A DNA stretch of 64,000 bases from Xanthomonas sp. 3793 (GTDB lineage: Bacteria; Pseudomonadota; Gammaproteobacteria; Xanthomonadales; Xanthomonadaceae). Positions 1 through 8,885 of this stretch are shown in pieces. Where the stretch lies: the NCBI RefSeq assembly GCF_024806835.1, contig NZ_JANTYU010000004.1, forward strand, positions 1 to 64,000, read 5' to 3'. Both the position numbers and the translations under genes were made by a program. The notes beneath the pieces were generated by a model. It did not search any database and was not told the origin of the DNA. It saw only the letters and a program-made list of their open reading frames with translations. Each line of letters starts with the position of its first letter. Position 1 is the stretch's first letter.

Positions 1-95
1 GTTGCACAGTGCGCTGGGCTACCGCTCGCCGGCCGAGTTCGAAAAGATGGTTGTTGTTCCCTAATTAACCTGTCCGAGAAATCGGGGGTAGCTCA
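1..95 (+). mobile_element. Right end of an IS3-family insertion sequence
   Basis: The window opens inside an insertion sequence. A transposase tail ends at 64, and a terminal inverted repeat lies at 71-95, ending in GGGGGTAGCTCA, whose complement starts TGAGCTACCCCC as expected for IS3-family left ends. The rest of the element lies upstream of the window, so its length, its exact IS name and the target duplication cannot be read. It is inserted in the 5' part of a P-loop NTPase gene on the minus strand, so the element marks a gene disruption. Confidence 0.8.
2..64 (+). CDS. IS3-family transposase (OrfB), C-terminal fragment
   Basis: Reading from position 2, the last 20 codons are LHSALGYRSPAEFEKMVVVP followed by TAA. 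The LHSALGYRSPAEFE tail is the standard C-terminus of the DDE integrase-type OrfB of IS3-family elements. The protein would catalyse transposition together with OrfA, normally by a programmed frameshift. Only the end is visible, so the catalytic DDE residues and the activity of the copy cannot be judged. Confidence 0.85.
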   Translation: MHSALGYRSPAEFEKMVVVP

Positions 96-261
96 ATCCG
101 CCCTCTTTAGCGGAAGAAGCCTTGAATAGCGAACTTTTTCCAGAGCCTGGATCGCCTAAGACAACGAGATTTTGAACGCTTGCATGAGCGCTAAACAGGG
201 TCACTTCACTTCCCCGCTCAGGGGAAGGATCAATTTGTAGAACTTGACGATCTAACATCAT
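96..261 (-). pseudogene. 5' fragment of a P-loop (NACHT/STAND-like) NTPase gene cut by the IS
   Basis: From an ATG at 261 about 55 codons are readable before the sequence enters the insertion-sequence terminus. The fragment carries LVVLGDPGSGKSSL, a textbook Walker A preceded by a hydrophobic strand, of the style seen in NACHT/STAND and other large AAA-related ATPases. The frame hits a stop inside the IS end. Only the nucleotide-binding start is present, so the downstream effector domains, if there were any, are unknown. Its place in an island with other defence-type genes suggests a broken defence NTPase, but that is inference. Confidence 0.6.
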
Positions 262-402
262 TCTTTGTTAGTCACAGTTGATGCGGGTGGAGCTGAAGCT
301 AAGCTTGGATGATAATCAGTGCGCTGGCAAATACAAGCCAAGGTATTGACAGGATAAAAATTTCCGTTAGCTCTAAGACATCCTTCTCACTCAACTCCTA
401 CC

Positions 403-693
403 ATGACTATCGAAGAATTTTGGAACCAAGCCTATCTAGCAGCCCTTAGTCGTGTGCCACCTCAGCAAGCCGAAGTCGATGCAAACGAAGCAACAGAGAT
501 CTGCATCGCGCACTGGCAAGGACACGCCCATCGCATTTCCGATCCCCGCTTCACACTTTGGCAGGCTCAACCCATCAGCGGCGTACCAAAGACCATCGCA
601 AAAATTCCCCTCAGCGCTTTTTCCCAAAAGGATCCGGTAGTGAAGACTTCCGTGAAACAGAAACCGAAGCGTCAACCCGTGACCTCTCGTTGA
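403..693 (+). CDS. Small protein of unknown function, paralogue of the gene at 17287
   Basis: A 96-residue protein starting MTIEEFWNQAYLAALSRV. I do not recognise a named family. Over its first 60 residues it is clearly similar to the 70-residue product at 17287-17499: both share the E-x-FWN-x-A-x-LAAL-x-R pattern, an ATE-x-CI block and an HWQ block. This copy has an extra basic tail rich in Lys, Pro and Arg. A possible -35 (TTGACA at 346-351) lies upstream. Its 3' end overlaps the convergent gene by about 80 bases. The same arrangement, a small plus-strand gene followed by a convergent minus-strand gene, recurs at the other copy. Confidence 0.6.
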   Translation: MTIEEFWNQAYLAALSRVPPQQAEVDANEATEICIAHWQGHAHRISDPRFTLWQAQPISGVPKTIAKIPLSAFSQKDPVVKTSVKQKPKRQPVTSR

Positions 694-1213
694 CTATCTC
701 AGCGCCTAAGGCCTGAGCAACGCCAGTAGCTGATATAATATTTTGTGTTTTTTGAAAATTGACGAAATTTCCCTGCATCCATACTTGATAGGTAAGAAGA
801 TTTCTTTTCTTTGAACCATTAATCCAATAGAACTCGATTACCTTCGCGCCCGATGCGACATCAAAGAAAGCAACAATGCTATTGTGAAACATCGTTGCCG
901 TTGGCGGTATGTTTTCAAGGGCTTTCCGAGCCTCCTCCCAGTCGTCTTGCAAGAAGGAAAACGTCCTCCTAATTTTCTTTACGCTGGATTTCGTCGGATC
1001 AAAAACTTCCGCATCGGCTGAATTTGTTGGCACCACCACGAGCGCGATAGGATTTTCGTTTTCCGGCGAAAAACAAGAGAAGACGTGAGCTGGCGTTTTC
1101 GAATTGGAGGTCACTACAGCGTCCCTGCGGTTTGGAGATGAGCCGGGTAACGCATGGACAAGCAGGCGTATCCCAGCATGGCTAATATCCTTGAAATTGC
1201 TACAGCTTGCCAA
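611..1213 (-). CDS. Hypothetical protein, convergent partner of the small gene at 403
   Basis: The longest frame gives 200 residues, but the first 30 or so look non-coding (SSPNRRDAVVTSNSK) and the true start may be internal. No membrane segments, signal peptide or known motif are evident. Near the C-terminus the run YQVWMQGNFVNFQKTQNI resembles YRFWVMQ followed by ETFQNI in the protein at 17503-18006, which occupies the same position beside the paralogous small gene. The two proteins therefore look distantly related and the gene pair duplicated. The 3' end overlaps the convergent gene, which is unusual and could mean mutual interference in expression. Confidence 0.5.
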   Translation of the reverse strand: MASCSNFKDISHAGIRLLVHALPGSSPNRRDAVVTSNSKTPAHVFSCFSPENENPIALVVVPTNSADAEVFDPTKSSVKKIRRTFSFLQDDWEEARKALENIPPTATMFHNSIVAFFDVASGAKVIEFYWINGSKKRNLLTYQVWMQGNFVNFQKTQNIISATGVAQALGAEIVNERSRVDASVSVSRKSSLPDPFGKKR

Positions 1214-1362
1214 ACCTTTTCATCGCGGTCGGGCATCGGCTCTCATCTGGTATACCTGGTGCGTGTCTGCGTTGCCCTAGGCGCAAGGATGATATGCCAA
1301 GCGAACCCATCATTTTTTTCGCACTACAATGGGTTAGGAATACGCCGTAGGCAGGGGGCCAC

Positions 1363-4300
1363 GTGGCGCAGCGCAGGAAGAAGCAAGGCTCAGGTCTCGC
1401 CGTGATCGTGATCGCATTGGCGATCATCGCGATGGTGCCGAGACAGGTATGGATTGCCCTCGGCATTACTGCTGTGGTCGCTTTCGGGCTCTACCTCTTC
1501 GTGAAGTGGCAGGCCCAAAAGAAGCCGCTTGCCCCCATTGTGCGTGAACCGACGCTCGCCGAACTTACTGGATTGAAGTCAGCTCCAAGCAACCCTCGCA
1601 GCTCTACAGCGCCTGCTCCCGCCAGTGCCAACCGGAAGATCCTGTCTTCCATGCTAGAGGCCGCTCAACCACCGATCGCTCCATCGCCCTCGCAGAGCAA
1701 CCGGGTTGCCAGCGAGCGCGTTGCGGAAACGACTGCAGCGTTGAGCCAATCAGCTCCCCATGCTCCCCAGGCGGCACCTCCACAGAACCCAGCTCGGGTT
1801 GCAACCGACCGACCGGGGAACTTGCGGACCGCGATGGCGCACATTGCCGAGCACGGCCCGACGACACCAGTAGCACCACAGACTCCTGCCCCTCCCGGGC
1901 AGGCGGAAATGTCTCTGATCATTCTGTCAGGCACACGTGCCGCACTGGAACCGAGCGCCACCGGAAATCCTCAAGATCGTCCCGTCCCTCAGCAGCCCAA
2001 CGGCAATTTGCTTGAAGCAATGCGCGCTGTGGCTGAGCAACCATCAATCAGTCGGCAAGCGAACTCTGCCATTGATGCCGCATCAGACGCTCCGCGCATC
2101 ATCGTGCCCACCCCGAGCCGCCCACGCCCAACTGCTTCGCCTAGTCCAAGCGATCTAGGAACAACCAAGACACCAGACGCGCAAACCATCGCCTCGGCAC
2201 CTACGGAAGCCCCGTCATCGCCGCAGCAACTGAACAGTAATCTTCTCGACGCTATGCGTGCGGTCGTTGCTAGAGCTGCGATGCCTCCACCCGCCCAAAC
2301 GGCTTCCGACCCCACACTTGAAAGTCAACGCGTGATCGCGCCAACGCCAACTGCTGAAAGAGTTGAGACGATCCCAACACTGCCACCTGCATTGCCGCCT
2401 ACTCCCATTCCGACGAGCGAGACACAGGTGCCATCAACCCCGCCACCGTTGCCTGCGGCCTCCCGCACGGAACCGGCGAACGCCATGGACGAGCTTCATC
2501 GCACCAGCATCGCCGGCAGCGCACCCGCCAAAGAATTCTCTGTGCCCAAGCCTCCTGAGGGATGGGAGAAAACACGCTGGGTGCAGCCGGGCGAGATCAT
2601 TGAAATTCGTTGCGTAAAAATCTCAGGCGGACTGTTCTACTCAGGGGTCAAGCTCGCCACACCAAGGGGTGGGAATGAACCCAGCTTGGTCAATGGCGTT
2701 CTCGCCGTTGCACCAACTGGCAACTACCGCGACCCAGTCGGCTATCAAGATAACTACGCTGACCTATCTGCAACCGAACGTCGTGCCTACATCAATTGGC
2801 TCGCTTCTGATCGATCCGATCCCGAATGCAACTACCGATACGTGATGTTGTTCTTGTATGGCCTTGAACGGCGGGTTTTGATCGATGGGGTCGATGAGCC
2901 AGAGTCAAAGCAAGGTTGGCCGGCCATCAAAGCAGCACTGCGACAGCTAGAAGCTGCCTACGGAAAGATCTACACCGTTATCCGATTCCAGATCAACAGC
3001 TTGCTCGACTGGATGGAACTTGATGTCATCGAGGACAAGCTTTACACCAAGCCGCTTCCGGGCTTCCAGCGCACCCATGAGCTTCCGTTCTACCTACGTC
3101 TAGCTTTGGGTCAATGCTCATTGGATCGTGCCCCGGTTCCCGCACACCTGGCCCTTGCCTGGGTGCGCCTCAGCCCAGAAGTCTCCATGCGCACGCCCAC
3201 CGTGCGCTGCGCTGAAGAGTTCAATCAACTCTTCGTTGAGCGCTACCGGGAGCTTTTTGACGCGGGGTTGGTCCTGCCCAAGAACCGCACCAAGCTGAAA
3301 TTTTCGAGACAAACATTTTCCCCGGCCTTTTATGGCAACAGCTTCAAGCCCAAGACCTTTGGCGAGACACCTGATGTCACCGCGCTCACCGGGCCCATCA
3401 AGAAGCTCAACGAAATCGTCCAGCAATGCACGGATGAACTCGGCCCGCTGAGTCGCCTTATCAACAAGAACCCCGAAGCTCGGAATACGCTGGATGGCTT
3501 GCTACACCTGCCTACCAGCATTTGGCCTGCCCCGCGTAAAGCAGCACTCCAATTGCTGGTGGACGAGGTTCAAGGTCGTGCGATCACCCTGCCCCTGACT
3601 CAGCTTGCCGATCGCTTCGGCAATGGTGGTGCGCCGCTCAACCGAGAAAAGATCCGAGACCTTGCCAGGACGCTTGAAGCGGCTCACATCGGCATGGAGC
3701 CCAATGTGCTCGAAGGCGCGCGGGCGCCTGGCGATACTGATCCTGTGGTCCTCTTCGCGTTGCTGCCCGGCCAAACCCATCAAGCCCAGAGCAGTGCGTA
3801 TCAAATTGCACTGTTGACCTTGCAACTTGCTTCAACCGTTGCCCAGGCCGATGGCGATTTCAGTGCACACGAAATCGAATATCTTGGCCGAGAGATTGAT
3901 GCATGGAGTCACCTCAGTCCCGCCGACCACAAGCGCCTTCGTGCGCATCTTGTGTGGCTGAGCCAAGCACCCATCACCCTGGCCTCGCTCAAGAAAAAGC
4001 TTGATCCATTGGATCAAACCACCAAGGAAACAATCGCGGCCTCAATGGCAAGCCTTGCACAAAGTGACGGCACCGTCTCGCCAGACGAAATGCGCTTCTT
4101 GGAGAAGGTCTACAAGACGCTCGGCGTGGAGACCAAGCGTGTCTTTAGTGACGTCCATGCCGTGAGCGCGGGAAGAAGCACCACCAAGGTAGAGCCAGCC
4201 AAGCAGTTTCGCCTGGACCCCAAACGTATTGCCGAACTCCAACACGATACCGCCAAGGTCTCTGCCCTCTTGGCTGGCATCTTTACCGAGGATGTGCCTG

Positions 4301-4590
4301 AGCCCATCATCGAGCACCAAGCACTGCCGCTCCCCAGTCAAAAAGCTGCTTCTACTCCTGGCCTGTTGGGTTTGGATGAAGCGCATAGCGCACTGCTGCG
4401 CCTCATGCTCTCCCGACCCAACTGGACGCGCTCCGAACTGGAAGATGGCGCTTCGGATCTGGAGCTGATGCTCGACGGCGCACTTGAACACATCAATGAT
4501 GCATCGTTTGATGCTTATGACATCCCATTCTCTGAAGGAGACGATCCGGTGGAGATCAACCCAGAGTTCATCGAGAAAATAGAGCAATGA
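1363..4590 (+). CDS. Large membrane-anchored TerB-N/TerB/TerB-C domain protein
   Basis: A 1075-residue protein from a GTG start at 1363, preceded by a G-rich ribosome-binding site. Residues about 9-48 hold two hydrophobic stretches, giving an N-terminal membrane anchor. Residues about 60-385 are a Pro/Ala-rich linker containing four spaced copies of a short helix motif (for example NLLEAMRAVAE and NLLDAMRAVVA). A TerB-N-like domain begins near residue 392 (GWEKTRWVQPGEIIEI). A TerB-like helical domain lies around 815-930, with two acidic ADGDFS and SDGTVSPDE segments that could bind metal. The last 100 residues resemble TerB-C. TerB modules belong to tellurite/stress and phage-defence neighbourhoods (Anantharaman and Aravind analyses). 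It heads a tight operon with a BrxD-like ATPase and a helicase, so it probably acts as the membrane or scaffold part of that module. Confidence 0.8.
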   Translation: MAQRRKKQGSGLAVIVIALAIIAMVPRQVWIALGITAVVAFGLYLFVKWQAQKKPLAPIVREPTLAELTGLKSAPSNPRSSTAPAPASANRKILSSMLEAAQPPIAPSPSQSNRVASERVAETTAALSQSAPHAPQAAPPQNPARVATDRPGNLRTAMAHIAEHGPTTPVAPQTPAPPGQAEMSLIILSGTRAALEPSATGNPQDRPVPQQPNGNLLEAMRAVAEQPSISRQANSAIDAASDAPRIIVPTPSRPRPTASPSPSDLGTTKTPDAQTIASAPTEAPSSPQQLNSNLLDAMRAVVARAAMPPPAQTASDPTLESQRVIAPTPTAERVETIPTLPPALPPTPIPTSETQVPSTPPPLPAASRTEPANAMDELHRTSIAGSAPAKEFSVPKPPEGWEKTRWVQPGEIIEIRCVKISGGLFYSGVKLATPRGGNEPSLVNGVLAVAPTGNYRDPVGYQDNYADLSATERRAYINWLASDRSDPECNYRYVMLFLYGLERRVLIDGVDEPESKQGWPAIKAALRQLEAAYGKIYTVIRFQINSLLDWMELDVIEDKLYTKPLPGFQRTHELPFYLRLALGQCSLDRAPVPAHLALAWVRLSPEVSMRTPTVRCAEEFNQLFVERYRELFDAGLVLPKNRTKLKFSRQTFSPAFYGNSFKPKTFGETPDVTALTGPIKKLNEIVQQCTDELGPLSRLINKNPEARNTLDGLLHLPTSIWPAPRKAALQLLVDEVQGRAITLPLTQLADRFGNGGAPLNREKIRDLARTLEAAHIGMEPNVLEGARAPGDTDPVVLFALLPGQTHQAQSSAYQIALLTLQLASTVAQADGDFSAHEIEYLGREIDAWSHLSPADHKRLRAHLVWLSQAPITLASLKKKLDPLDQTTKETIAASMASLAQSDGTVSPDEMRFLEKVYKTLGVETKRVFSDVHAVSAGRSTTKVEPAKQFRLDPKRIAELQHDTAKVSALLAGIFTEDVPEPIIEHQALPLPSQKAASTPGLLGLDEAHSALLRLMLSRPNWTRSELEDGASDLELMLDGALEHINDASFDAYDIPFSEGDDPVEINPEFIEKIEQ

Positions 4591-5885
4591 GCAACCCTAT
4601 TCGTGCCAAGGATCGTGATGCGGTCATCCAGTCATTGCGTGCAGGTGTTGTGCCTCGTGCGGGTCAGCACCTGATCCAGGTTGGGCGCATTCGCGAAGTC
4701 GAAACGCTGGTCAGCGACATTGATCGCTTGGCCGATGGCGGCTCCTCGTTCCGACTGGTCGTTGGTGAATACGGTGCCGGCAAGACCTTCTTCCTCAACC
4801 TGGTGCGCGCCATCGCGATGGAGCGCAAGCTCGTCGTGGCAAGCGCGGACCTCAATCCCGATCGGCGTTTGCATGCCTCCGGTGGCCAAGCCCGTTCGCT
4901 TTATGCAGAGCTGATGCGCAACTTGGCCACGCGCACCAAGCCGGACGGTGGCGCGCTGCCAGGAGTCGTTGAGAAATTCATCGCGACCGCCAAGACCGAA
5001 GCCAAAGCAAAGGATGTTCCCACCGAGCAAGTCATCCGCGCCAAGCTTGAACAGCTGACGGAACTCGTTAATGGCTATGACTTTGCCGATGTCATTGCGG
5101 CTTACTGCAAGGGCTTTGAACAAGGCAATGAGCAACTGAAATCCGATGCCATTCGCTGGTTGCGTGGCGAGTTCTCCACCAAGACCGACGCCAAAGCTGC
5201 GCTGGGTGTGCGCTCGATTGTTGATGATGCCTCGGTCTACGATCAGCTCAAACTGATGGGACGCTTCGTGCGACTGGCCGGCTTTAGCGGGCTTCTGGTT
5301 TGCCTGGACGAGCTCGTTAATCTCTACAAGCTTGCCAACGCCCAGGCGCGCAACTCGAACTACGAGCAGATCTTGCGCATGCTCAATGACTCTTTCCAAG
5401 GAACGGCGGTCGGTCTTGGCTTCGTGCTGGGTGGCACGCCGGAATTCTTGATGGATCCTCGTCGCGGCGTTTACAGCTACCAAGCCCTCCAAAGCCGCTT
5501 GGCCCAAAACACCTTTGCCAAGGAAGGGCTGGTCGACTTCTCTGGGCCTGTCGTGCGCCTTTCGAGCCTCACTGCGGAAGACTTCTATGTGCTTTTGACC
5601 AAGATCCGCTACGTCTATGCAAGCGGTGATGTGGAAAAATATCTGCTGCCTGACGAAGCGATCCAGCAATTCATGGAACACTGCGCCAATCGGATTGGTG
5701 ACAGCTTCTTCCGCACGCCTCGCACCACGATCACCGCGTTCATCAATCTCTTGGCAGTCTTGGAGCAAAACCCTGGCACGGCCTGGCAAACGTTGATCGG
5801 CGAGGTTGAGGTTAAAGAAGACCATGGCGGCGACGAAGACCTAACGGTCCAAGCGGATGACGAACTGGCTTCGTTCAAGCTCTGA
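4587..5885 (+). CDS. BrxD-like P-loop ATPase (DUF2791 / BrxC-BrxD family)
   Basis: A 432-residue ATPase whose ATG overlaps the TGA of the TerB gene (ATGA), so translation is coupled. Walker A is GEYGAGKT at residues 60-67 and Walker B is LLVCLDELVNL near 232-242. The N-terminal RAKDRDAVIQSLRAGVVPRAG followed by a line of basic residues is typical of the BREX ATP-binding family (DUF2791), and the length fits BrxD (about 430). In type 2 BREX, BrxD sits beside the helicase BrxHI. Here the partner helicase follows 3 bases downstream, but no PglX methylase, PglZ or BrxC is seen. I infer an ATP-dependent regulator or loader acting with the helicase. Confidence 0.85.
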   Translation: MSNPIRAKDRDAVIQSLRAGVVPRAGQHLIQVGRIREVETLVSDIDRLADGGSSFRLVVGEYGAGKTFFLNLVRAIAMERKLVVASADLNPDRRLHASGGQARSLYAELMRNLATRTKPDGGALPGVVEKFIATAKTEAKAKDVPTEQVIRAKLEQLTELVNGYDFADVIAAYCKGFEQGNEQLKSDAIRWLRGEFSTKTDAKAALGVRSIVDDASVYDQLKLMGRFVRLAGFSGLLVCLDELVNLYKLANAQARNSNYEQILRMLNDSFQGTAVGLGFVLGGTPEFLMDPRRGVYSYQALQSRLAQNTFAKEGLVDFSGPVVRLSSLTAEDFYVLLTKIRYVYASGDVEKYLLPDEAIQQFMEHCANRIGDSFFRTPRTTITAFINLLAVLEQNPGTAWQTLIGEVEVKEDHGGDEDLTVQADDELASFKL

Positions 5886-5888
5886 TCG

Positions 5889-8087
5889 ATGAGCCAGTCA
5901 AGCGCCTTCTCGCTTCTTTCGCCAGGCATCCAGCGCTACTTGTGGGCAGAGCAATGGGAAGCCTTGCGGGATGTGCAGGAAATGGCCATCCCACTGATCC
6001 TGCCTGCCGATCAAGATGTGATCGTGGCTGCTAGCACCGCCTCGGGCAAGACGGAAGCTGCTTTCCTGCCGGCGCTGACCTATCTTGAACAGCAGACCCC
6101 AGCAGGCTTGATCGTTTACATCAGCCCCTTGAAGGCCTTGATCAATGATCAATTCGGTCGATTGGAGCGACTGTGCGAAGACCTCGACATTCCGGTGTGG
6201 CCGTGGCATGGCGACATCAGCAGCACAAGCAAACAACGCTTCTTCAAGAAACCACATGGCGTCGTTCTGATCACACCAGAGTCGCTGGAAGCGATGCTAT
6301 GCAATCGAGGCACCTCGGTTGCCGGCATCTTCAAGCACCTGGCCTACTTTGTGATCGACGAGCTACATGCCTTCATCGGCAGCGAGCGCGGCAAACAACT
6401 TCAATCCTTGCTGCACCGGATCGATACCGTCGTTGGTCGCAAAGTGCCTCGCATTGGGCTATCGGCAACATTGGGTGACATGCAGGCTGCGGCGCGCTTT
6501 CTGCGTCCAGCGGGGACCGCCGCGATTGTCGACGCCCCTTCCGATGCGTCAGAACTTCTCCTTATCATCAAGGGCTTTGAAGAACCTGTGCCTCAGAAGG
6601 GCGAAGCTGATGACAAGAAGGAGAAGCAAGAGTTAGCACCATTGGCTGTGGCCGAGCATTTGTTCAAAACCCTTCGCGGCAGCAACAATCTGGTCTTTCC
6701 CAACAGCCGCCGTGAGGTCGAGCGCTATACCCACCTGCTCAATGAGCTTTGCGAAAAAAGTGGTGTGGCGCGCGAGTTCTGGCCGCACCATGGCAGTCTT
6801 TCCAAAGAAATTCGCTACGACACTGAGGCTGCGCTCAAACAAAAGGATCAGCCAGCGACTGCCGTCTGCACCAACACATTGGAACTCGGCATCGATATCG
6901 GAGCGGTCAAGAGCGTTGCCCAGATTGGCACGCCCCCTACCATTGCCAGTCTTCGTCAACGCATGGGCAGATCCGGAAGACGCAAAGGTGAAGCTGCGAT
7001 CTTGCGCGGCTATGTGATTGAAGATGCCATTGACTCGCAGGCGGATCTTCGAACACGCCTGAGGCTCGATACGTTTCAGACTTTGGCCGTGGTCATACTG
7101 CTTACCGAAAAATGGTATGAGCCGCCCGTTGTTAAAGGTGCGCATCTTTCCACCTTCATCCAGCAGCTCCTTTCAGTCATCGCACAGTATGGCGGCCTAA
7201 CCGCAGCCCAGGCGTTTCAATTGCTATGCGCGCCTGATGCTCCTTTTAATCAGGTGTCTCGTGATGCGTTTGTCGAGCTACTGCGCCATTTGGGGCAGCA
7301 AGACATCTTGATCCAAGACGGATCCGGACTTTTGCTACACGGGCCTGTCGGTGATCGGATCGTCAACCACTACTCGTTCTATGCAGCGTTCACGGTCGAC
7401 GAGGAATTCCGGATTGTCGCTGCTGGCAAACCGCTTGGCACCCTGCCCATTTCCCAGATGCTCACGACCGGCCAGCGTATCTTGTTTGGTGGACGCACTT
7501 GGCTTGTCGAGCAAATCGACGAAGCCCAGAAGACGATCTATGTGTCTGCCACCAAGAGTGGCGCGCCACCATTGTTCAGCGGCGGCGGCGGACGCGTGCA
7601 CACCGAAGTGCGTCAGACGATGCGCGCGATCTATCAGGGAACACTGACGCCAACGTTTGTGGATGCGTGTGCGCAGCGCTTCATCGACGAAGGACGGACC
7701 AGCTACCACCAACACGGCTTGGATGATCAATTCTTTCTGGATAGGGGAAGCGACATCCTGCTTCTCACTTGGCTGGGCGATGCGGCCAACGATGCAATCG
7801 CTTGCTTACTCAGTGCCAGGAACTTCAAAGCGCAGGGTAGCCGCCTGGGGGTCGAGATCACGCGGGGTCCGAATGCCCTTGAGAACATCCAGACAGCGCT
7901 CAGAGCGATTGCCGCTACACCAACCCCATCAATTGAAGTGCTATTGGCAGGTGCGAAAAATCTGGCCAGCCAAAAGTGGGACAGTTTGCTTTCGCCCCAC
8001 TTGCTTCAAGTGTCTTATGCCAGCTCTAACCTAGACCTTGATGAGGCGATGGGTTGGCTACGCAGCTCCTTCCCATCTCGAAGTTGA
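5889..8087 (+). CDS. DEAD/DEAH-box (Lhr/BrxHI-like) superfamily 2 helicase
   Basis: A 732-residue helicase starting 3 bases after the ATPase gene. Visible motifs are a Q-motif-like RDVQ near residue 30, Walker A ASTASGKT at 48-55, the DEAD-box variant VIDELH near 157, SATLG (motif III), TNTLELGIDIG (motif V) and LRQRMGRSGRR (motif VI). The long C-terminal half, rich in short helices, is like that of Lhr-type and BrxHI helicases and is where DNA-unwinding accessory domains sit. With the BrxD-like ATPase and TerB protein it forms a three-gene operon. Remodelling or unwinding of invading DNA is the likely job, by analogy with BREX and DISARM helicases; no nuclease motif is visible. Confidence 0.88.
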   Translation: MSQSSAFSLLSPGIQRYLWAEQWEALRDVQEMAIPLILPADQDVIVAASTASGKTEAAFLPALTYLEQQTPAGLIVYISPLKALINDQFGRLERLCEDLDIPVWPWHGDISSTSKQRFFKKPHGVVLITPESLEAMLCNRGTSVAGIFKHLAYFVIDELHAFIGSERGKQLQSLLHRIDTVVGRKVPRIGLSATLGDMQAAARFLRPAGTAAIVDAPSDASELLLIIKGFEEPVPQKGEADDKKEKQELAPLAVAEHLFKTLRGSNNLVFPNSRREVERYTHLLNELCEKSGVAREFWPHHGSLSKEIRYDTEAALKQKDQPATAVCTNTLELGIDIGAVKSVAQIGTPPTIASLRQRMGRSGRRKGEAAILRGYVIEDAIDSQADLRTRLRLDTFQTLAVVILLTEKWYEPPVVKGAHLSTFIQQLLSVIAQYGGLTAAQAFQLLCAPDAPFNQVSRDAFVELLRHLGQQDILIQDGSGLLLHGPVGDRIVNHYSFYAAFTVDEEFRIVAAGKPLGTLPISQMLTTGQRILFGGRTWLVEQIDEAQKTIYVSATKSGAPPLFSGGGGRVHTEVRQTMRAIYQGTLTPTFVDACAQRFIDEGRTSYHQHGLDDQFFLDRGSDILLLTWLGDAANDAIACLLSARNFKAQGSRLGVEITRGPNALENIQTALRAIAATPTPSIEVLLAGAKNLASQKWDSLLSPHLLQVSYASSNLDLDEAMGWLRSSFPSRS

Positions 8088-8099
8088 TCTACGAAAACT

Positions 8100-8831
8100 A
8101 TGCGCCATATCGAAATTGTCCGATCGAAGCGTTCCACCCCGTCACCAGAAGACGCGAACAGTGCATCTTCCAAGAGGTCGTGGTCCATCACCCGCTTCGT
8201 CGGTAGTCTGGCTGCCGTGACAACACTAGCTGGAATCGTTCTTCACGGATGCGGGCATGTCGCCTACACCAGCTATCTCAAAGCCTGGGGCGTTCAATCC
8301 GACCTATTTCCCCAATCGGCCGACTGGAAGGTTGTTCGCGGCTACTATGCCATCGTGCTGCAAGGGCTTGGAATGTTTCGCTCGTTCCCCTGGTTTTCCG
8401 TAGCAACAGCCTTTGTTTTTGTGTGGATCGCAGTTTTGATCTACCGGTTGCCCACTCGACCAGTTGGCGAAGGTCGAATTAAGGAATTTTTCCTGCGACA
8501 TCCATGGATTAAGCTTATTTCCTCATCGGCCGGTATTGCTGCCTCGGGGGTTTATCTCGCACTGACACTATTTCTCGTCGGCCTGTTGGTGGCGACCCTG
8601 CCGGGTTTGCTTGGCGAGCATGCTGGTAAAGATGATGCAAACACAGAAAAGGGTCGACTCCTTGGTCCGGTATCGCGAGGCGATTCAGAACTCTGGGAAA
8701 AGGGTGAGCGAAAGATCCGAGGCCACATTATTGCCAGCAGTTCTGACCTGATCGCCATCTACGACACCGACCTCCATCAGGTCCGAACACTCTCGCGTGG
8801 CGATTGGGAAATACGAAGAGTAAGTCCTTAG
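8100..8831 (+). CDS. Membrane protein of unknown function, probable fourth gene of the TerB operon
   Basis: A 243-residue protein starting 13 bases after the helicase, same strand, so likely co-transcribed. It has a charged N-terminus, then hydrophobic segments at about residues 32-55, 97-118 and 138-172, and a soluble C-terminal tail of about 70 residues ending with two short beta-hairpin-like stretches (IIASSSDLIAIYDTD and QVRTLSRGDWEIRRV). No family is recognised. The layout of several membrane helices behind a sensor ATPase/helicase is seen in abortive-infection effectors, so a membrane effector or a second anchor is possible. That is inference; it could equally be an unrelated cargo gene. 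Confidence 0.65.
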   Translation: MRHIEIVRSKRSTPSPEDANSASSKRSWSITRFVGSLAAVTTLAGIVLHGCGHVAYTSYLKAWGVQSDLFPQSADWKVVRGYYAIVLQGLGMFRSFPWFSVATAFVFVWIAVLIYRLPTRPVGEGRIKEFFLRHPWIKLISSSAGIAASGVYLALTLFLVGLLVATLPGLLGEHAGKDDANTEKGRLLGPVSRGDSELWEKGERKIRGHIIASSSDLIAIYDTDLHQVRTLSRGDWEIRRVSP

Positions 8832-8885
8832 AAGCAGAGGTGTGAGGATGCTGGCGACATCTGGTCTTATCTCGGCAACATTTGC

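Noticed and set aside
403..1213. Toxin-antitoxin pair
   Set aside because: The two genes are convergent, not in one operon, and neither resembles a known toxin or antitoxin.
1363..8831. Complete BREX system
   Set aside because: BrxD- and BrxHI-like proteins are present, but no PglX methylase, PglZ phosphatase-type protein or BrxC-size ATPase occurs in the window.
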